A stretch of 64,000 nt of DNA from Nitrospirota bacterium. Its GTDB lineage: Bacteria; Nitrospirota; Nitrospiria; Nitrospirales; Nitrospiraceae. This document shows, piece after piece, positions 62,161-64,000 of the stretch. The stretch covers positions 1 to 64,000 of the forward strand of contig JBFLWP010000003.1 in the NCBI GenBank assembly GCA_040757595.1, given 5' to 3'. The notes below the pieces were generated by a model that ran no database searches, was not told the origin of the DNA, and worked only from the letters and a program-made list of their open reading frames with translations. A program made the translations under genes and the position numbers. Numbering within the stretch: position 1 is the stretch's first letter; each line of letters starts with the position of its first letter.

Positions 62161-63120
62161 ATGATGAGCGGTCCGTTCGAGCAGAAGCTGACACGCCGTG
62201 GTTTGCTGAAAGGACTGGGAGTGGGCCTTGCGGCTCTGGTCGTTGCCGGCCCCTGCGGTTTGCTCGAACGGGCGGCCAAGGCGCAAGGCACCGGCCCGGC
62301 CCGGACGATGCGGAACGAGGAGGACCGAGGAATGGCGATTGACGATGTCTTCATCAGGGCCTTCCAGGCCCACCGGCAGAAGGGGGATCTGTTCCACCAC
62401 GATTCGCACAAGGCCCACGAGCTGTTCCAGGCCTCGACGATCGGCGCCTTGATGGAGGGCGTCTACGACGGAGAGACGACCTACGCGGAGCTGGCCAAGC
62501 ACGGGGATTTCGGGCTCGGCACCTTCAACGCCCTGGACGGAGAGATGATCGCGTTCGGCGGCCGGTTCTACCAGATCAAGTCCGACGGGAAGGCCTATCC
62601 GGTGGAGCCCTCACAGAAAACGCCCTTCGCGGTCGTCATGCGCTTCGACCCGACCGTGAAGGTCATCTACGAGGAGCTGGTGGACTGGACGCACTTCCAG
62701 CAGGCGGTGGACAAGGCGGTGCCGAGCAAGAACGTCTTCTACGCCCTTCTGGCCACGGGTGCGTTCGATTACGTCAAGGTCCGGGCCGTGCCCCGGCAGA
62801 CGAAACCCTATCCACCGCTGGCCGAGGTGGCCAAGCGGCAACCGGTCTACGTCCACGAGGGACTCAAGGGCACGTTGGTGGGCTACCGGTTTCCCGACTA
62901 TACCCAGGGCATCAACGTGCCGGGCTATCACGTGCACTTCCTGTCCGAAGACCGGACCAGGGGCGGCCACGTGCTGGACTTCCGCCTGAAAGACGCGACG
63001 GTGGAGATTGACGTGACCTCGGACCTGCACATGGAAGTGCCGGCCTCCGGGGCGTTCCTCGACACGGATCTGAGCAAGGACCAGCGCGAGGCGATCGAGA
63101 AGGCCGAACGGGACCGGTGA
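62161..63120 (+). CDS. alsD: Alpha-acetolactate decarboxylase with an N-terminal export signal
   Basis: A 319-residue enzyme that turns acetolactate into acetoin. ASTIGALMEGVYDGETTYAE and LAKHGDFGLGTFNALDGEM are family hallmarks; the zinc ligands appear in GYHVHFLSEDRTRGGHVLDF (His, His, His). The family is usually about 240-260 residues, so about 65 residues are extra at the N-terminus: KLTRRGLLKGLGVGLAALVV has a twin-arginine (RRGLLK) and hydrophobic stretch, an export signal of Tat type. ATG 62161 follows the alsS stop by four bases. An alternative start downstream would drop the signal, but the motif looks genuine. Confidence 0.88.
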   Translation: MMSGPFEQKLTRRGLLKGLGVGLAALVVAGPCGLLERAAKAQGTGPARTMRNEEDRGMAIDDVFIRAFQAHRQKGDLFHHDSHKAHELFQASTIGALMEGVYDGETTYAELAKHGDFGLGTFNALDGEMIAFGGRFYQIKSDGKAYPVEPSQKTPFAVVMRFDPTVKVIYEELVDWTHFQQAVDKAVPSKNVFYALLATGAFDYVKVRAVPRQTKPYPPLAEVAKRQPVYVHEGLKGTLVGYRFPDYTQGINVPGYHVHFLSEDRTRGGHVLDFRLKDATVEIDVTSDLHMEVPASGAFLDTDLSKDQREAIEKAERDR

Positions 63121-63168
63121 AGGGCTCACCGACACCCGGCGTTGAATCAGCCACACGGAAGAGGAGAC

Positions 63169-64000
63169 ATGGCTACGAACGACAAGCAGATCATCTTTTC
63201 GCTCATCGGCGTCGGCAAGGTCTATCCGCCGAAGAAGCAGGTGCTCAAGGACATCTACCTCTCGTTCTATTACGGGGCCAAGATCGGCGTGCTCGGGCTC
63301 AACGGGTCCGGCAAGAGCACGCTGCTCCGGATCATCGCCGGGGCGGAGCAGGATTACCTGGGCGAGATCACGATGTCCAAGGGCTACACGGTCGGGCTGC
63401 TGGAACAGGAGCCGCAGCTCGACAAGGCCAAGACCGTCAAGGAAGTGGTCGAGGAGGGGCGGCGGGGCGTCGTCAACCTCCTCCGGGAGTACGAAGCGAT
63501 CAGCAACAAGTTGGGCGACTGCTCGCCGGACGAGATGGAAAAATTGCTGGAGAAGCAGAGCGGGCTCCAGGAGAAGATCGAGGCGGTCAACGGCTGGGAG
63601 TTGGAGAACCAGCTCGAGGTGGCGATGGACGCGCTCCGCTGCCCGCCGCCGGACGCGAAGGTGGGGGTCCTCTCCGGCGGGGAGCGGCGGCGGGTCGCCC
63701 TCTGCCGCCTCTTGATCCAGGAGCCGGACATCCTCCTGCTGGACGAGCCGACCAACCACCTGGACGCCGAGTCGGTCCAATGGCTGGAGCAGCACCTCCA
63801 GCAGTACGAGGGCACGGTCATCGCCGTGACCCACGACCGCTACTTCCTCGACAACGTGGCTCGCTGGATCCTGGAGCTGGACCGGGGGCAGGGGATTCCC
63901 TTCGAGGGCAACTATTCCTCCTGGCTGGAGCAGAAGCAGGCGCGGCTGGAGAGGGAGGAGAAGGCCGAATCCAAGCGGCGGAAGACGCTGGAGCGGGAAT
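63169..64000 (+). CDS. ettA: ABC-F ATPase, EttA-like, truncated by the window end
   Basis: 277 codons of an ABC-F translation factor. The first domain has Walker [20 protein letters not shown], signature [20 protein letters not shown] and Walker [18 protein letters not shown], then [39 protein letters not shown] is the EttA-type start, and the stretch [20 protein letters not shown] leads to the inter-domain linker. EttA gates the ribosome according to energy state. GAGGAG precedes ATG 63169. The second ATPase domain lies beyond the window. Confidence 0.9.
   Translation, partial: MATNDKQIIFSLIGVGKVYPPKKQVLKDIYLSFYYGAKIGVLGLNGSGKSTLLRIIAGAEQDYLGEITMSKGYTVGLLEQEPQLDKAKTVKEVVEEGRRGVVNLLREYEAISNKLGDCSPDEMEKLLEKQSGLQEKIEAVNGWELENQLEVAMDALRCPPPDAKVGVLSGGERRRVALCRLLIQEPDILLLDEPTNHLDAESVQWLEQHLQQYEGTVIAVTHDRYFLDNVARWILELDRGQGIPFEGNYSSWLEQKQARLEREEKAESKRRKTLERE

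Overview
The window is GC-rich (roughly 65 % by eye) and gene-dense, with bacterial housekeeping genes. Gene content and order around 25.4-41.4 kb (rpmH-rnpA-yidD-yidC-mnmE-mnmG-rsmG-parA-parB-two bactofilins-mnmA-atpHAGDC) mark a chromosome segment near the replication origin. My best guess is a Nitrospira-like member of Nitrospirota. That rests on recall of gene style (ChaN lipoprotein, CDGSH protein, tandem bactofilins, word-like intergenic inverted repeats) and was not tested by any search.

Layout. 1-0.1 kb: the end of a probable insertion sequence. 0.2-0.8 kb: a VapBC toxin-antitoxin pair. 0.9-4.5 kb: a methyltransferase-like unknown, a ChaN lipoprotein, a CDGSH iron-sulfur protein and an AlkA-type glycosylase. 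4.5-6.1 kb: a MazF-type toxin-antitoxin pair and an AT-richer lipoprotein gene that appears frameshifted in its signal peptide. 6.1-11.5 kb: DedA, a small membrane protein, a GDSL lipoprotein and a divergent ABC exporter (tesA/ybbA/ybbP-like order). 11.5-24.6 kb: a CCA-adding-type enzyme, MgtE, then a minus-strand block with PepN and four sugar-phosphate genes (rpiA, glk, pgl, pgi), then an L,D-transpeptidase cluster. 24.8-41.8 kb: the origin-proximal core listed above, with two parS sites and two micro membrane proteins after atpC.

41.8-43.6 kb: a second VapBC pair lying between two diverged copies of the same composite repeat. 43.6-49.6 kb: a PAS histidine kinase, RluD, small unknowns, an acetyltransferase, an AsmA-like protein and an FMN 2-hydroxyacid dehydrogenase. 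49.6-55.9 kb: a CusA/CzcA-type heavy-metal efflux operon (pump, adaptor, outer-membrane channel) with an upstream histidine-rich exported protein and a perfect 16-bp palindrome between them. 56-63 kb: an MFS exporter, malic enzyme, NDH-2, a catabolic-type acetolactate synthase and an acetolactate decarboxylase carrying an export signal. Together the last four could take malate to pyruvate and acetoin, with NADH reoxidised by NDH-2. The window ends inside an EttA-like ABC-F gene.

The most distinctive features are the exported acetolactate decarboxylase module, the metal-efflux locus with its palindrome, the repeat-rich intergenic spaces (some repeat-like words also sit inside conserved enzymes), and the F1-only ATP synthase operon. 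I saw no tRNA, rRNA or CRISPR array. No wholly new multi-gene system can be claimed from sequence reading alone.
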